Positions 1 to 11,566 of a stretch of 64,000 bases of DNA are shown here, one piece after another. Below the pieces are notes generated by a model that saw nothing but the letters and a program-made list of their open reading frames with translations, ran no database searches and was not told where the DNA came from. The position numbers and the translations under genes were made by a program. Origin of the DNA: Scortum barcoo (Eukaryota > Chordata > Actinopteri > Centrarchiformes > Terapontidae); NCBI GenBank assembly GCA_023238725.1, contig CM041546.1:23692085-23756084 (forward strand), read 5' to 3'. Positions within the stretch are counted from its first letter, which is position 1; each line of letters opens with the position of its first letter.

Positions 1-1654
1 TGCTTGCCTGAACTCCAATGTGTTGGACATGATCAATGCTGGGGCTAAAGGGCCTGATAAGGATCTAGCAGGACAGGTGAAGAAGGTCTCCACTCCAACT
101 GGGGCTGAGGAGAGGCTGAATGGCAAGCAGATGGAGGGAAAAAGTCCCAGCACAGGTTTGGTAGAAAGTGACAATGATCCAACCAAGACAACCTGCGATG
201 CCTGCAATATCACCTTCAGCCGTCATGAGACCTACATGGTCCACAAGCAGTACTACTGTGCCACCCGTCATGACCCACCCATGAAACGCATGTCCACCAA
301 CAAGGTACCCTCCATGCAGAGAACCATGAGGACCCGCAAGCGCAGGAAGATGTATGAGATGTGTCTCCCTGACCAGGACCACCAGAGGCCCCCTATGGGT
401 CAGCCAGGTTTTCTCGGGGTTCCTCCTATGAACCCTTGTACATCCCAGGAAGCTGTCGAGAGCCTAGCTGACCGCTTCCACCCCCGCTGTGACATCTTCC
501 CAGGTATGGTACCCAAGCACCTGGAGGCCTCGCTGACTGTCACTAAACCTATTCTGGCTCCCAAATGCAATACAGTGGAGCAGCAGGAGCTGGACGCTCC
601 CATTGATCTCAGCAAAAAGTGCTCGCCAGTCCCTGACAAGACATGTAGCTCCCCTAAAAGACTGTTGGACTATCACGAATGTGCAGTGTGCAAGATAAGT
701 TTTAACAAAGTGGAGAACTACCTGGCACACAAACAGAACTTTTGCCCTGCAACAGCCGCCGCAGCTGCCGCCGCCGCTGCAGCTCAGCAACAACAACAGC
801 CACAACAGCAGCAACAACACAATGAGACTGGCAGCCTGGAGCCGACCATGTTCCCCGATGTGAAGAGCGATGGCAATAACAACCCTGATGACGTCTACGA
901 TAAGAGCCCAGGCAAATGTGAGAAGAATGGCAATGGGAAGGTGATGGTGCAGAATGGAGGCATGTTCCCCCCTCACCTGGGGCCTGTGCCGGGACTCAAG
1001 CCTTTTGCTGAGCCCCAACTCATCCCATCAAAAGATGAGAACAAGAATATGTTTCTGCCCCACTGCCTTTATCCCGGAGCAATAAAGAAAGTGAAAGGTC
1101 CTGAGCAAATATCGCCGTATTTTGGGATAAAGCCAACCGATTACGTGACTGGGGGAGCAGTGATGCAGGGAGAGGCCAGCGAGCAGGAGCAGAGCGTTAA
1201 TGGGGGAGGAGGAGGTGCAGGAGGAGGAGAGACAGGAACAACCAGAGAGCAGGCCCAACAGCCTGCTGCTAATGGCTGCCCCCACCCTGGCAAGGAGCCC
1301 CTTCCCCTACTGCCCAAAAACCGGGGCATGGTCATCGTCAACGGGGGGCACAAGCCCGAGGAGCGTTCAGGCACAGCTCCACCGCAGCAGGAGAACCAAC
1401 CCCAGCCAGACGGCCAACCTCCCAATCCCTCGCCTACGTGGGCCACTGAGAACCAGGCCGACTCCAATGAGAACATGTCGCCTTCCTCCAAGTCTCCAAA
1501 CGAGGAGGCGGCACCCACAGCCAACAAAGGTGTGAACGGCTCTGGAAGTGGCAAGTACTGCCGCCTCTGTGATATCCAGTTTAACAACCTTTCAAACTTT
1601 ATTACCCATAAGAAGTTTTACTGTTCATCACATGCTGCAGAGCATGTAAAATAA
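1..1654 (+). CDS. zfpm2: FOG-2 zinc finger cofactor, C-terminal part of last exon (5' partial)
   Basis: FOG-2 is a nuclear multi-zinc-finger protein that binds GATA factors and recruits corepressors; in vertebrates it acts in heart and gonad development. The frame is already open at base 2 and runs to TAA at 1652-1654, so the start lies left of the window. Numbering the GTG codon at base 20 as residue 1 gives 544 residues. Three C2HC-type fingers are visible: Cys59/Cys62/His75/Cys80, Cys221/Cys224/His237/Cys242, and Cys514/Cys517/His530/Cys535 next to the C terminus. The CtBP-binding motif PIDLS is at residues 194-198. A basic stretch (RTRKRRK) follows the first finger and could be a nuclear localisation signal. 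The C-terminal finger and the tail ending in HVK match vertebrate ZFPM2 rather than ZFPM1. An Ala/Gln run (residues 246-266) and a Gly-rich run near residue 395 are low-complexity insertions. I cannot tell the teleost a and b paralogues apart. Confidence 0.96.
   Translation, partial: ACLNSNVLDMINAGAKGPDKDLAGQVKKVSTPTGAEERLNGKQMEGKSPSTGLVESDNDPTKTTCDACNITFSRHETYMVHKQYYCATRHDPPMKRMSTNKVPSMQRTMRTRKRRKMYEMCLPDQDHQRPPMGQPGFLGVPPMNPCTSQEAVESLADRFHPRCDIFPGMVPKHLEASLTVTKPILAPKCNTVEQQELDAPIDLSKKCSPVPDKTCSSPKRLLDYHECAVCKISFNKVENYLAHKQNFCPATAAAAAAAAAAQQQQQPQQQQQHNETGSLEPTMFPDVKSDGNNNPDDVYDKSPGKCEKNGNGKVMVQNGGMFPPHLGPVPGLKPFAEPQLIPSKDENKNMFLPHCLYPGAIKKVKGPEQISPYFGIKPTDYVTGGAVMQGEASEQEQSVNGGGGGAGGGETGTTREQAQQPAANGCPHPGKEPLPLLPKNRGMVIVNGGHKPEERSGTAPPQQENQPQPDGQPPNPSPTWATENQADSNENMSPSSKSPNEEAAPTANKGVNGSGSGKYCRLCDIQFNNLSNFITHKKFYCSSHAAEHVK
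755..817 (+). repeat. In-frame poly-Ala/poly-Gln codon tract in zfpm2
   Basis: Ten alanine codons (GCC, GCA and GCT mixed) are followed by five glutamines, one proline and five more glutamines. The tract lies just after the second visible C2HC finger. The CAA/CAG-rich and GCN-rich codons look like slippage-prone trinucleotide expansion. From memory, mammalian ZFPM2 lacks this run at the equivalent place, so I infer a fish-lineage insertion. Confidence 0.9.
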
Positions 1655-2740
1655 GTTGAGAAGATTAAGACATGTTCTTCTTCTCCCTCCCACACCCCCC
1701 TCCCCCACCAACTTTTTCCCTTTTTTCTCCTTTGTTTTGGTACACTGTTGTGTCTGGAATAGTGCATCACGCAGTGCTAAACGCTGCTTGTGGACAATCA
1801 AGAGAAGCTTCTTCTTTCATCGTTTTAAGACTTAAAAATGCAAAACCATTGGTTAAAAAAGAAAAAGAAAAGAAAAATGAATCAAGAATAATATTGGTGC
1901 CACTTTCACATTAATTTATTTTACAATCAGTATTAATAGGAGTAGTGATCTTAATTTAAATTCAAAATGAAATTTATATCAGAGTTGTTTGTAATGTTAT
2001 TGTATAGTCATTCTTGTGTAGCACACATATTGTTTACACTGTAATGTAGGCTCAATGAAACAATAGACAATACAAAAATGAGATGCATTTTAGACACAAA
2101 AATAGCTACTGAGGCACTTGTGTATTCTTATTTGCTGTACCAGTTTCTGTATATGCCCAAAATGTCACATGCAGATTGCTACTAATGACTTGTTTGCCTT
2201 AAAAGTCACCATTTGGGGGTGATAACCAGGCACAAACCTGCATCTCACATTTTGGCATACACACATGGCTTTGCATACATATGTGGCTGTTTGTCCCTGT
2301 CTCTTTTCTTCAACTCAGATGTGGATGTTTTCATGAGGATGGCAGCATTCTTGTATAGTACTCGTATTTCTGTTTGATGATACACTTTGGTCTCCCTTTT
2401 TGAAATTTGCTCTCAATGCAATACTTTGTAAATTAGGGAACATTACTGAAAGCAGTATTATGAAATGGGGACTGTGCATATAATTATTTGTAACCCCATA
2501 GGGAAAAAAAAGAAGTTGTAGAAGAATTAAGTTTATTGCTGATGAACAAGATGGGTGGGAGGTCAGTGGGGATACTGATGTAAAATGATCATTCCAATGT
2601 CCTGATTATGGGAGAAAATGTTTCTTAAAACGTTGTTGCTATGCATGTATATGGATGGAATTAAATTCCAGATCTGTTGGAAATTTTTATTTTGATGTGG
2701 TGTCATAATTAAACTTAAATCCTCAGGATAAACCAATGGT
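1655..2740 (+). other. zfpm2: zfpm2 3' untranslated region
   Basis: AT-rich non-coding sequence follows the zfpm2 stop codon. It starts with a pyrimidine-rich block (about 1676-1735) and then holds many short A/T runs. No further zfpm2 exon is expected because the C-terminal finger is complete. The right end is set by the putative polyadenylation signal near 2708. Confidence 0.7.
2708..2713 (+). terminator. zfpm2: Putative zfpm2 polyadenylation signal (ATTAAA)
   Basis: An ATTAAA hexamer is followed about 20-35 bases later by a GT/T-rich stretch (ggtgtctggtctttc), the usual layout of a vertebrate cleavage site. This gives a 3' UTR of roughly 1.1 kb. Other A-rich hexamers lie in the UTR, so alternative ends are possible. 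Confidence 0.5.
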
Positions 2741-3354
2741 GTCTGGTCTTTCTTTCACACTGTATACCCACCAGAAGAGTTCATGCTTGCCACAAAAATA
2801 AGCAGAGTACAGATTAAAAAAAGACACAAAAGTACATAAAGATGCTTTTTATAACAATGCTAAATTAGCTTTGCAGAACATGCTCAACTGTTTGCAGATA
2901 TAATTAATCAAATCAACCAAAAATAGAGGTCTGCGCCTGGTTGTGACGTAACTCAATTATATGCAAGAAAGAAATGACTTAAGCTAATGCAACAGAGACA
3001 GGGGAACTCAATGTACCTTTGCCTGTGGCTGTAACATGGCAGAATATTAAGACAGAAGGAGATAAAAAAGTATGAGGTTGAGTAATGACGTGTGTGGCCT
3101 TTACATTGATAAGGAGCAATGTGTTCATTTTTGCCACTGCCCAATCAGGTAAAGAGACTGACATAACGACTTGAAAGATAAGATTTTATGAATCTAAGAC
3201 AGCAAATATTTCATCAAGCTGAATACCCTCCAGTTATTTTCAATTAAAAAGCTTCCAGTGAGGCAGAGCTGCGCAAAAATCTGTTCAAAAATGGACTTCT
3301 TGATGAACCCTCGCAGACATCCAGACAATCTCTACAGATTGCTGCAGGGGAAGG
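2741..3354. other. Intergenic gap between convergent genes
   Basis: About 0.6 kb separates the inferred 3' ends of zfpm2 (plus) and the hydrolase-like gene (minus). I see no open frame with coding character, RNA gene or recognisable repeat here. Confidence 0.5.
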
Positions 3355-3374
3355 TAAAAAGATAACTTGAATGT

Positions 3375-3380
3375 TTTATT
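3375..3380 (-). terminator. Putative polyadenylation signal (AATAAA) of the hydrolase-like gene
   Basis: TTTATT on the plus strand reads AATAAA on the minus strand, about 70 bases past the stop codon at 3449-3451. It is the first canonical signal after the stop, so the 3' UTR would be very short, near 100 bases. Confidence 0.6.
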
Positions 3381-3448
3381 GAATATTTAAAACATATTCA
3401 ATGATTACTTTGTCCATGTCTGGAGTATGGTTACATGTTGGCCATGGG

Positions 3449-3616
3449 TCACTCGCTCTGCTGTTTGGCTTGTCGTTGGTTGACTAGTTTCCTCAGGTGC
3501 TGGCTGATGGCAGATGGCTTCTTGTAGATCATTCGCCTGTCTGCTCCTTTTATGTGAATGTGATTGGCTGATGGGTAGGACTCTTCCAGAAACTTCTTTT
3601 GAAGCTTAGCTACCAT
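3449..3616 (-). CDS. Hydrolase-like gene, coding exon 11 (His replaced by Arg) and stop
   Basis: The last coding exon gives residues 329-383 and TGA at 3451-3449. The strand HIHIKGADRR aligns with the common G-A-D-H ending of the fold, but the codon at 3538-3536 is AGG (Arg355). The basic tail is rich in Gln, Lys and Arg. Confidence 0.9.
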   Translation of the reverse strand: MVAKLQKKFLEESYPSANHIHIKGADRRMIYKKPSAISQHLRKLVNQRQAKQQSE

Positions 3617-6600
3617 CTGGTGCAGGGAAAAAGATGATTTACTACGGGTTTCACACAACCGTCAGTACAGTATTGTTCTGTCATTGTACAATGATGCATC
3701 GTGGACTTGTGCAGCTAATTGAAATATTCTCACCTGGTTCAGGTGTTCTGGTATTTCTTGGTCAAAGGAATCTCCGGTGATCACACTCACCGACGTCCTG
3801 CTAGAGAGGGGCTTAAACTTTGTGATATCCCTTTAAAAAACAACAAAAAAAGAACATTAACAATGTGTAAAATTCCAATGTTCATTTGTTTTTCTATGTA
3901 GCATGTAGACAGCAGACCCTTACTTTACTTGAGCTGCACTTTCATTCAAAAAGTAATACTCATCCACAGCACTGCTCTGATGGGCAGGATTACTTAGCAG
4001 GTATTTCTATAAGAGACAGAGAAAATCAGAATAAGTCAAAATGAGCCCTTCACACAGATTCCATCCACTCACCACATACTGACAGTTTTATGTGCGCTGA
4101 CAGAACAATGCATAACTCTGTTTTATACCTCATCACTAATTGTTTGATTACAACCACCCCAGATCCCTGCAGCACGATCCAAAATTGGACAGACACAAGA
4201 TTTAAACAGTTGTGTGTATATAATATATTGTAAGCCACATCTGTACACTGCTCAAACATATTTAGAACAGCACCCCCATATCATCATTCACTACAACTGC
4301 ACTCACAGTGTGATCACACTCTGATTGAATCTTGAAATGGCACGAAATTCGTAATACTAATAACTTCTTAGTTTCATCCAAACTTTTCATTTCCAAGATA
4401 ATTTAGGGGAAAATGAACTATAACTCTTACTATTATTTTACTGCTATTATCTATTAGAAGTTGATTTGAATGCAGTGAAGTCAGTGTCCAGCTCATTCAA
4501 CGAAGCTGCTCCAGACAGAATACTGATATGACACTGGAAAGCTCGGTTGTGGCTTTCTGATTCTCCAGCTCAGGGCGGGGGAAAGTTCAACACGCCGCCA
4601 GGATACATGCAAATTCTCAAATCGGGCAGAATTCCCCTTTAACTGTATCTATCACCCATATGCGATGAGACCAGATTGCTTTGATGCTGTTAACATAGCA
4701 GCAAACAATTCTGCTCCAGTTCAATTAAGCAGTGGTTACAGAACATGCCCTTGAGAAATGGGCTGCATGCTCTATTGAGTCCGGCGAGCTTGCGAGTGTG
4801 TGTGCATGTTGTAACCTTCACTAGCCTGTCTACAAAACCTTTCTCTGTCCTTGGAGAATTCGAGCACAATGATGTCCTTATCTCCTTGGCAACAACTGTA
4901 ATACTTGAAAAGCTGAAATAGGTCCCTCATCACTACTGCCATCAATTCGTGGGTGGCTAGCAGCAGAGAACAAGGCGTCTTAACGAACCGTTCGCCTTCA
5001 TCCCACAGCAGGCATCGTCGCATCATACAGAGAGCGGCGGGAAAAAAAAAAAACGCCGAACGGATGTTAGAAATGTCACTGAGCGTTCACACAGGGTCGC
5101 TAAAGTGTAAGTTGTTTCCCTAAACAAAAAAATAAAAGAATATAAAGTAGGACTATAAGGTTTAAACGCAATAAAGTGCTCCTAAATTAGCTTTCCTGTA
5201 ATAATCTCTCTTTGTCCATGTCCCCAATGCCCCTAACATGACTGTGTGTTTCCCTGCTATAATAAGGTGTCAGTCTGCAGTAAGCATTATCCCATGTTAC
5301 CAAAGATATTGGTTGTTGTTCATCACCAGAATCCATTACTCCTGCTCTGCCTCAGATGTTTTCTATAGCAAGTAAAAAATTACTACAGGACGTCATGACA
5401 GGCGGTGAATGTGTGTGAGTCACAGCAGATCTGAGTGTGGACAAGTGCAAAATAAAAAAATAAATAAGTAAACCCTCCCCTGTAGAAAAACTTCATCTGC
5501 AATACACAGCAAAAAAGCTTGTAGCTTATAATAACAGCCTTTTCCTCACAAACTGTATAACCTGTCAGAAGGCTGGCTTTACAATATAGCAGGCATCGGA
5601 AGATACAGTGCAATTGCGGCATCATGTCAGCTCCAGGAACGGGTTCAATTTATTTATTTATTTATTTTAAAATGACGTCTGGTGTCAAATCCTGCCAAAT
5701 TCACAGTCGCTGATGATATGAAGACAAAACGCTTCTGCAGTCATCATCCACTCGTATCTCTGCTCAGGAGGAGACGTGATTATTCTCGCACTAGCACCAT
5801 CCTGTGGCTGTATAGGAAAGGTGGGAGGAGTGTGTTTAAGATGCCTGAAACATATCACTTTTCCCTCTAGATTTCTAATTAGGTTAAGAAAAGTCCAGAA
5901 ACTGTCTGAGCAGAGGAACAGAGCCAAATCTTCAGACATCCATGGCATGACAGCACCTTTCTACCCTAATGACTTGTTATATTTATCCCTCAATCCTCTC
6001 TAGATCGCCCCTGACCTGCTGTGTCACTTTTTAAAAAAAAAAAGAGATTTCGACAGGTCTGTTTTTTTTTTTTCTTTGGCCAATCAGTGTCACAGCCTTT
6101 GGTGCATACTTCATTTTAATGTGTCTGTGGGTGTGCATTAGGCTGACCTGGCGCTGGATGACCTCCTCTGAGACGTTTTCGCCCGTAATAGCCGGTTCAA
6201 TCGCCCCCAGGATAATCAGCATGCGGCTCAGCCCTGTAGCTGCTGAAAACTGCCTGGCTTGGAGCGAAGGCAGCACCTTCCCATACCTGAACAAACACAC
6301 ACAAACATTCACACTCGGGGAAAAAAAAAAAACTACTTTGGCAGGAGACAAACAAAACAGTTTAAGCATTTTAACTACTGTTTTTCAAAGCTGAATTAAT
6401 TCATTTTTGGCAACTTCCAGACAACAAGAGGAGCTGAAAACACATATTATAGTGTTATAAAGGCATTCTAGTTAATGTGTTTTAGCGAATAATTGCCTAT
6501 TTTACACATCCAGCTTTAGCAGACATGGAGCAACCATTTGTAAGCTTTAATTTAGAGTCAGATTTCTTACCACCTGATGAATTAAAGTGTAACTCTCCTA

Positions 6601-9600
6601 TAAGCTCTTTTTGTGCACCACCTCCTGAAGGGGAATATTAATCTCTTCAGCTTGCTAAATGTTTCACTGTGTTCACCACCTAGTTGCTAGATATGTTTGT
6701 TCGAGGCACAGTAACTTTAAGTCAGTTTTTTTTTACTGAAAACAGCCACAGCTTGTGGCTTGTTGTAATGTCTTACAACATCAGTTACACTAGCAATTTG
6801 ATTGAATGTTAACATAAAAGAGGTAGATTAGTATAACCATCAATATCAGAGAAGGTCTCTTTCATTTTTTTCATTCGTTTCCCAGTCTTTAAAGAATGCG
6901 AACCTTCAAACATAAAATGATCAAGTTAGTCTTAATTTGTGCTGCTCAACAACAAGCTAAAGTTCTGAATGTCTCTATTACAACAAGGGTGATAGTACGG
7001 TCACAGTAACTGTGACTCAAGCAAAGTCATACATAACATTTGCCTTCCTTCGTTCTTTTCCAAACCCAAAATCTCAAACTTTCTCTTCAAAAACATTTGC
7101 CTGTGGAATGAGAAATACACTTTTTTTGGCAGATGAGAGAAGAAGAGCTGTGGGATTTTGTAACTCAGGAGGCCCAATCGGTCTCAGCTCACTGGTGCTC
7201 TGAATTGGCTGGTCTCAGCCTGTGGAGCCCAATCAATAGCTCTGTGCGCCTGCTGCCGCCATCGCCGCGCCACGCAGCCTGCCCCTACACGCAGCCAACA
7301 CACTGTAGATCAGCCCCCCTCAATGCTTGCACCAGGAAACACTCGTTCCCGTCTTAGTCTTAGTCCTGGTCTTACAGCACTGCATAACTACGAATCACCT
7401 CCATAAACACCAACTTAGATGCTACAGCATTATTAAGGTAAGCTTAAAAGGGATGCACATAATGTTTATGTTCACTATTTTTTGAGTTGTTGATTAGCTT
7501 ACAAATTAACTGAATTAATTAATGAATTAATAATCCAGTCTATAAAATGACAGAAAATAGAGAAAAATGCACATAACATGCAAATGCAATGCACGTGCAA
7601 ATTGCGTGATTTGTCAATGCAAAACTCCAAATACAAAAGGTATGGTGATGAGCTAGGTTATTTTTTTTAACTTTGGTGATATTTTTCTTGGTTTTTTTTG
7701 TTTGTTTTTTTTATTCTTTTCATGGCATGTTTGCCTTTCTTTGACAGTGTCAGTAAAGATAAAGACAGGGGATGCATGAAGAAATGGAGGCGAACCATGG
7801 ACGTTGTGGTCATTATGTGGTTTGTGTGCTCAGTGCTAATTACTAGACATTTCCATGGTAATATGCTAAACACAGTGAACGTGCTAATTCATCAGAGCAT
7901 TATCACCGTGAACATTTTGCCATGCCGAAGTTGCCGCGCTGCTAGCATGGCTGCAGTCTCTTGTAGACAACTGATCAATTCTAAAAACAGGCATTTATTT
8001 AAAATTGGCTTATTATTTCAGCATTAAAGCTTACTAAGCCTTGAGTTGTATCTTATGTCACAGCACGCCTTTGGTGCACGCTACAGTTTACTGCGTTTTA
8101 CAACTGGCAGGCTTCAGCGCTGCTCCTCTGCCACATTACTGATCATATCAAAGCCACATCATAAACATGCACTTTTCATGTGTAAAATAACCCATTTCAC
8201 CTGTTGTTGATATGATATGTCGCCACCCAAAGAACTGTAGCTTGAAATATCAAGCTCAGCTCCGGCAAAGCATATCAGCACTGATTGGTCAGATAAAACT
8301 GATCCAAACACCGGAGAACAGTTGTTCACATGCTAGAAATAGCTGTGTGAAGATAACATATCTGCCATGTTCATGGCAAAAGAGGCAGCCCTACAAGTCG
8401 ATAATAGACACAGACAGAGGGGGAAAAGGAAACAAGTCGACTGTTCTAATTTTCGGTCTTCAATAGACAGAAAAAACTTTTCAAATCAGACCTCCGGAGA
8501 GTGACATTTTGACATTTTCATCTTCCTTTCCACACTTTCCCCCCGAAGTCATTCCGGCACCACAATTTAGAACTGACTCTTCGACCTGGCTCTTAAGGGA
8601 CTTCTCAGTCTCTGCACATTTTCCACCTGTAACCCCTTTCTTACCCCTTGATTCCAAAAATAAAGGGAAAAAAAACCCTCCCTCCCTATCAGCCCCCTGG
8701 TTCGAATCTGGTCAAATCATTCCTGGGTCTGGCATTGAACATTATTTCAAGGATTCTCCAGCCACCTGTCCTATTCCCTCCTCTTTTTTCCATTTTTAAT
8801 TCTGCCCCGGAGTGAGGATTATGCGAAGCAAGGCATGCGTGTCAAAGGGAAATTTAGTGGGTAAAGACAGCCAAGATTGGCGGGATGAATTAAACAGATA
8901 ACGGGAGGAGACGAAGTGGGGGAACCATGTAGAGCAAAACGCCTCACCGATGTTGGTCATTTCAGAGGGGCTCTTTTTTTTTCCTCCCCACAGGAGCGAG
9001 GAGGCAATATCTAAATTAATAAAGTGATGAAATGAGTTTGTGCCGTGGACTTTCTGCTGTTTGACTTTCCCATCTGGATTAGTGCAGGCTGAATGGACGC
9101 TCTGTTACTTTTGTTACAACTGCGCAATTCACTGTCGGAATTTGGCCCTGTAGTGATAAGGCTCCCCTCCTCCTCCTCATTACCATCTCATTTCATATGC
9201 AGGGCCTCTGTTACCTGAGAGCCTGCTCACACACAAAACACGAACTATTACACGAGCTTCTACCAACTATTACAATGAGCAGAGAACATTTAAACACGGA
9301 CTATTACATGAGGCTCAACTAACTATTATGGCGAAGGAACATTTTTAAAGAAAAAAATACGCTTGGTGCAAAGACTTTCAGAGACAGTCACAAAAAGGAG
9401 GGCATATGGACGTGGACAGGTACATGATGAGGCCTCTTACTCTGACACAGGCAGGACAATTTCACCATGTTTTGAAGAAATCTGACTAAATGTCTGACTG
9501 TAGTTCAACCCTAAATTTCATTTAAGGGTAACACAAGGCCGTAATATGCAAATCTACACCTGTAGTGCATAAGCCTTAAATGGTTTCATGCAGCAAAATA

Positions 9601-11534
9601 TGGGCTGTAAGTAGTAAAACACAGTGTTGAATTCAAGACAAAACAGTACGTTTAAAAAATGTGTGAAATACTACATGACAATATATGAGTGACCTTTCTG
9701 AAACAGACTGAGCTGACCAATGTATACTACCCTCAGGTGTGGTTCATATGCAGTGCCATGCTTGGAGTACTACACATTGAGCGTTTTCTTGGTGGTGATA
9801 TAGGTATTTATTGTGATCGGTACCTGTTTAATTTTGTATGTATGTATTTTGTCTACTTTTTAATGCAGTGGATTTCTCTTAGAATATGGACAGTAAACCA
9901 ACACTTCCTTTTCTCACAACAACCAATGAAATAAATGCTGAATGAGAGGTTGCACTGAGTTACAGAGGATAGTGAAACAGAGGCTAGACCAGATGTGAAG
10001 TCATGACTTCAGCTCTGTATTAGGCCCTTTTGACTGCAGGAGCTTTACAACCTGTACCAGGAGATTCCCACAACCTGAACCTTTAAGACCTCAGAGGCAG
10101 CGAGCTGAGTGCAGCTGTGGGACTGACATCACAGTGTGGCACAAATATTAATGTAGATTTTTTTTTTAACATTTACATTTTTTTTTACAAAATCAATATC
10201 AATGAATTAACAGAAGAGCCTGCTGCTACTACGCAGTATTTGTTACATTTGCATTTTTACATTTAACGAGGCAAAAAAATTCACTAATTTGAACACTGCC
10301 CTAGTTTTCTGTTTCTGCAACACAGTTCAACACACAACTAAGACAAAACTCTTTATATGACCATTATGAAACATCCAACCAATGGCCACTACCTTTAGGC
10401 AAAGTTGTTGTATGAAGTATTATGCTATTATGAGTACAGTGCATCGCCCTTTAGATCATCATCAACAGCTGCTCTTGTTTGTATACCTTCAATATTTAAT
10501 ATTCTGGCTTTATGCCATTTTTTTTCCCCCCATGGATATTTTTGAACTTGCTTCATATTTTATGCCAACAAGGAACAAAAAAAAGACTGAACCACTGCTG
10601 TTCCTTGATACAGTAAATGTATTCTGGTTGCGTTCTGTTTAATTATCTGATTGGTATCAAATATAATCTATGCTGATTGTGCTTTTGTGAACACTCAAGG
10701 GCAGTTGAAAAATGTACTCTAACTCATACATCATTATTGTACTTTCCATTTTAGCACCATATCTGCTTCATTACTAGCCTCAGAATCAGATTTAATTGCC
10801 ATTTTGTTTCTCTTCATTCATTCACTATCTGAATCGCTGAACAAATCTGAGAAGTGGGCAGCAATTCAGATGTCTAGAGCCAGACTACTTTATTACACTT
10901 CGTACTGTCAAATGGAAACCAACCACACTGCGTCTAATGTTGTAACTTTAGATTGTGGAAAATTAAAAGATTTTTGTATTCAAGTATTTATAATAATTTT
11001 AAATAGGTAATAAACTGAACTTGTAAACTGCCAAAATATAAGACAACTGAAATACAAAAGGTGAGAAACCCTACTTGTTGTAATACCAGGTTTGAACACA
11101 AGGTGTCATTCTTGCGCCACAGCCGATCAGGCTAATTCCAGCATCCCCCGTCTGCTCTCAGCCTTCCTCCCTGCATCAATACCATAGATTACACTGGGGT
11201 AAATACACGGGGGCCGCAGCAGCCCTGCTTCATTAGTGGAACGTAATAGCAATAGTTACGCTTACAGTGGTTCTAATTACAATTAATTGGCATTCCTGCC
11301 TCGTCTGGGAGTGTCTGGATGTATGGGGAGGATCTGGGGAAGGGAGGGGGGCAGCTGAGTCAGGAGAGGACTGGGGGAGGAGGCGGACACAGTGGGAGCC
11401 ATTACAGAACCACATTGCAAAGCATAATGAATCGTACACTGTTGGAGCCTGCAGGGTCAGATACAGCAAAACCTGGTCATACATTTACAGTATGTTTGTA
11501 CAATTTGTGTTCTCTAAGCAAACTCAAGTATAAC

Positions 11535-11566
<32 letters not shown>

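Noticed and set aside
464..1587. Long antisense and alternative frames across zfpm2 (up to 184 codons)
   Set aside because: They are shadows of the GC-richer zfpm2 exon; zinc finger motifs fix the true frame.
10780..10830. CAGAATCAGATTTAATTGCC resembling the edge of a fish repeat
   Set aside because: Only about 20 bases fit; the remainder does not, so I cannot support a repeat call.
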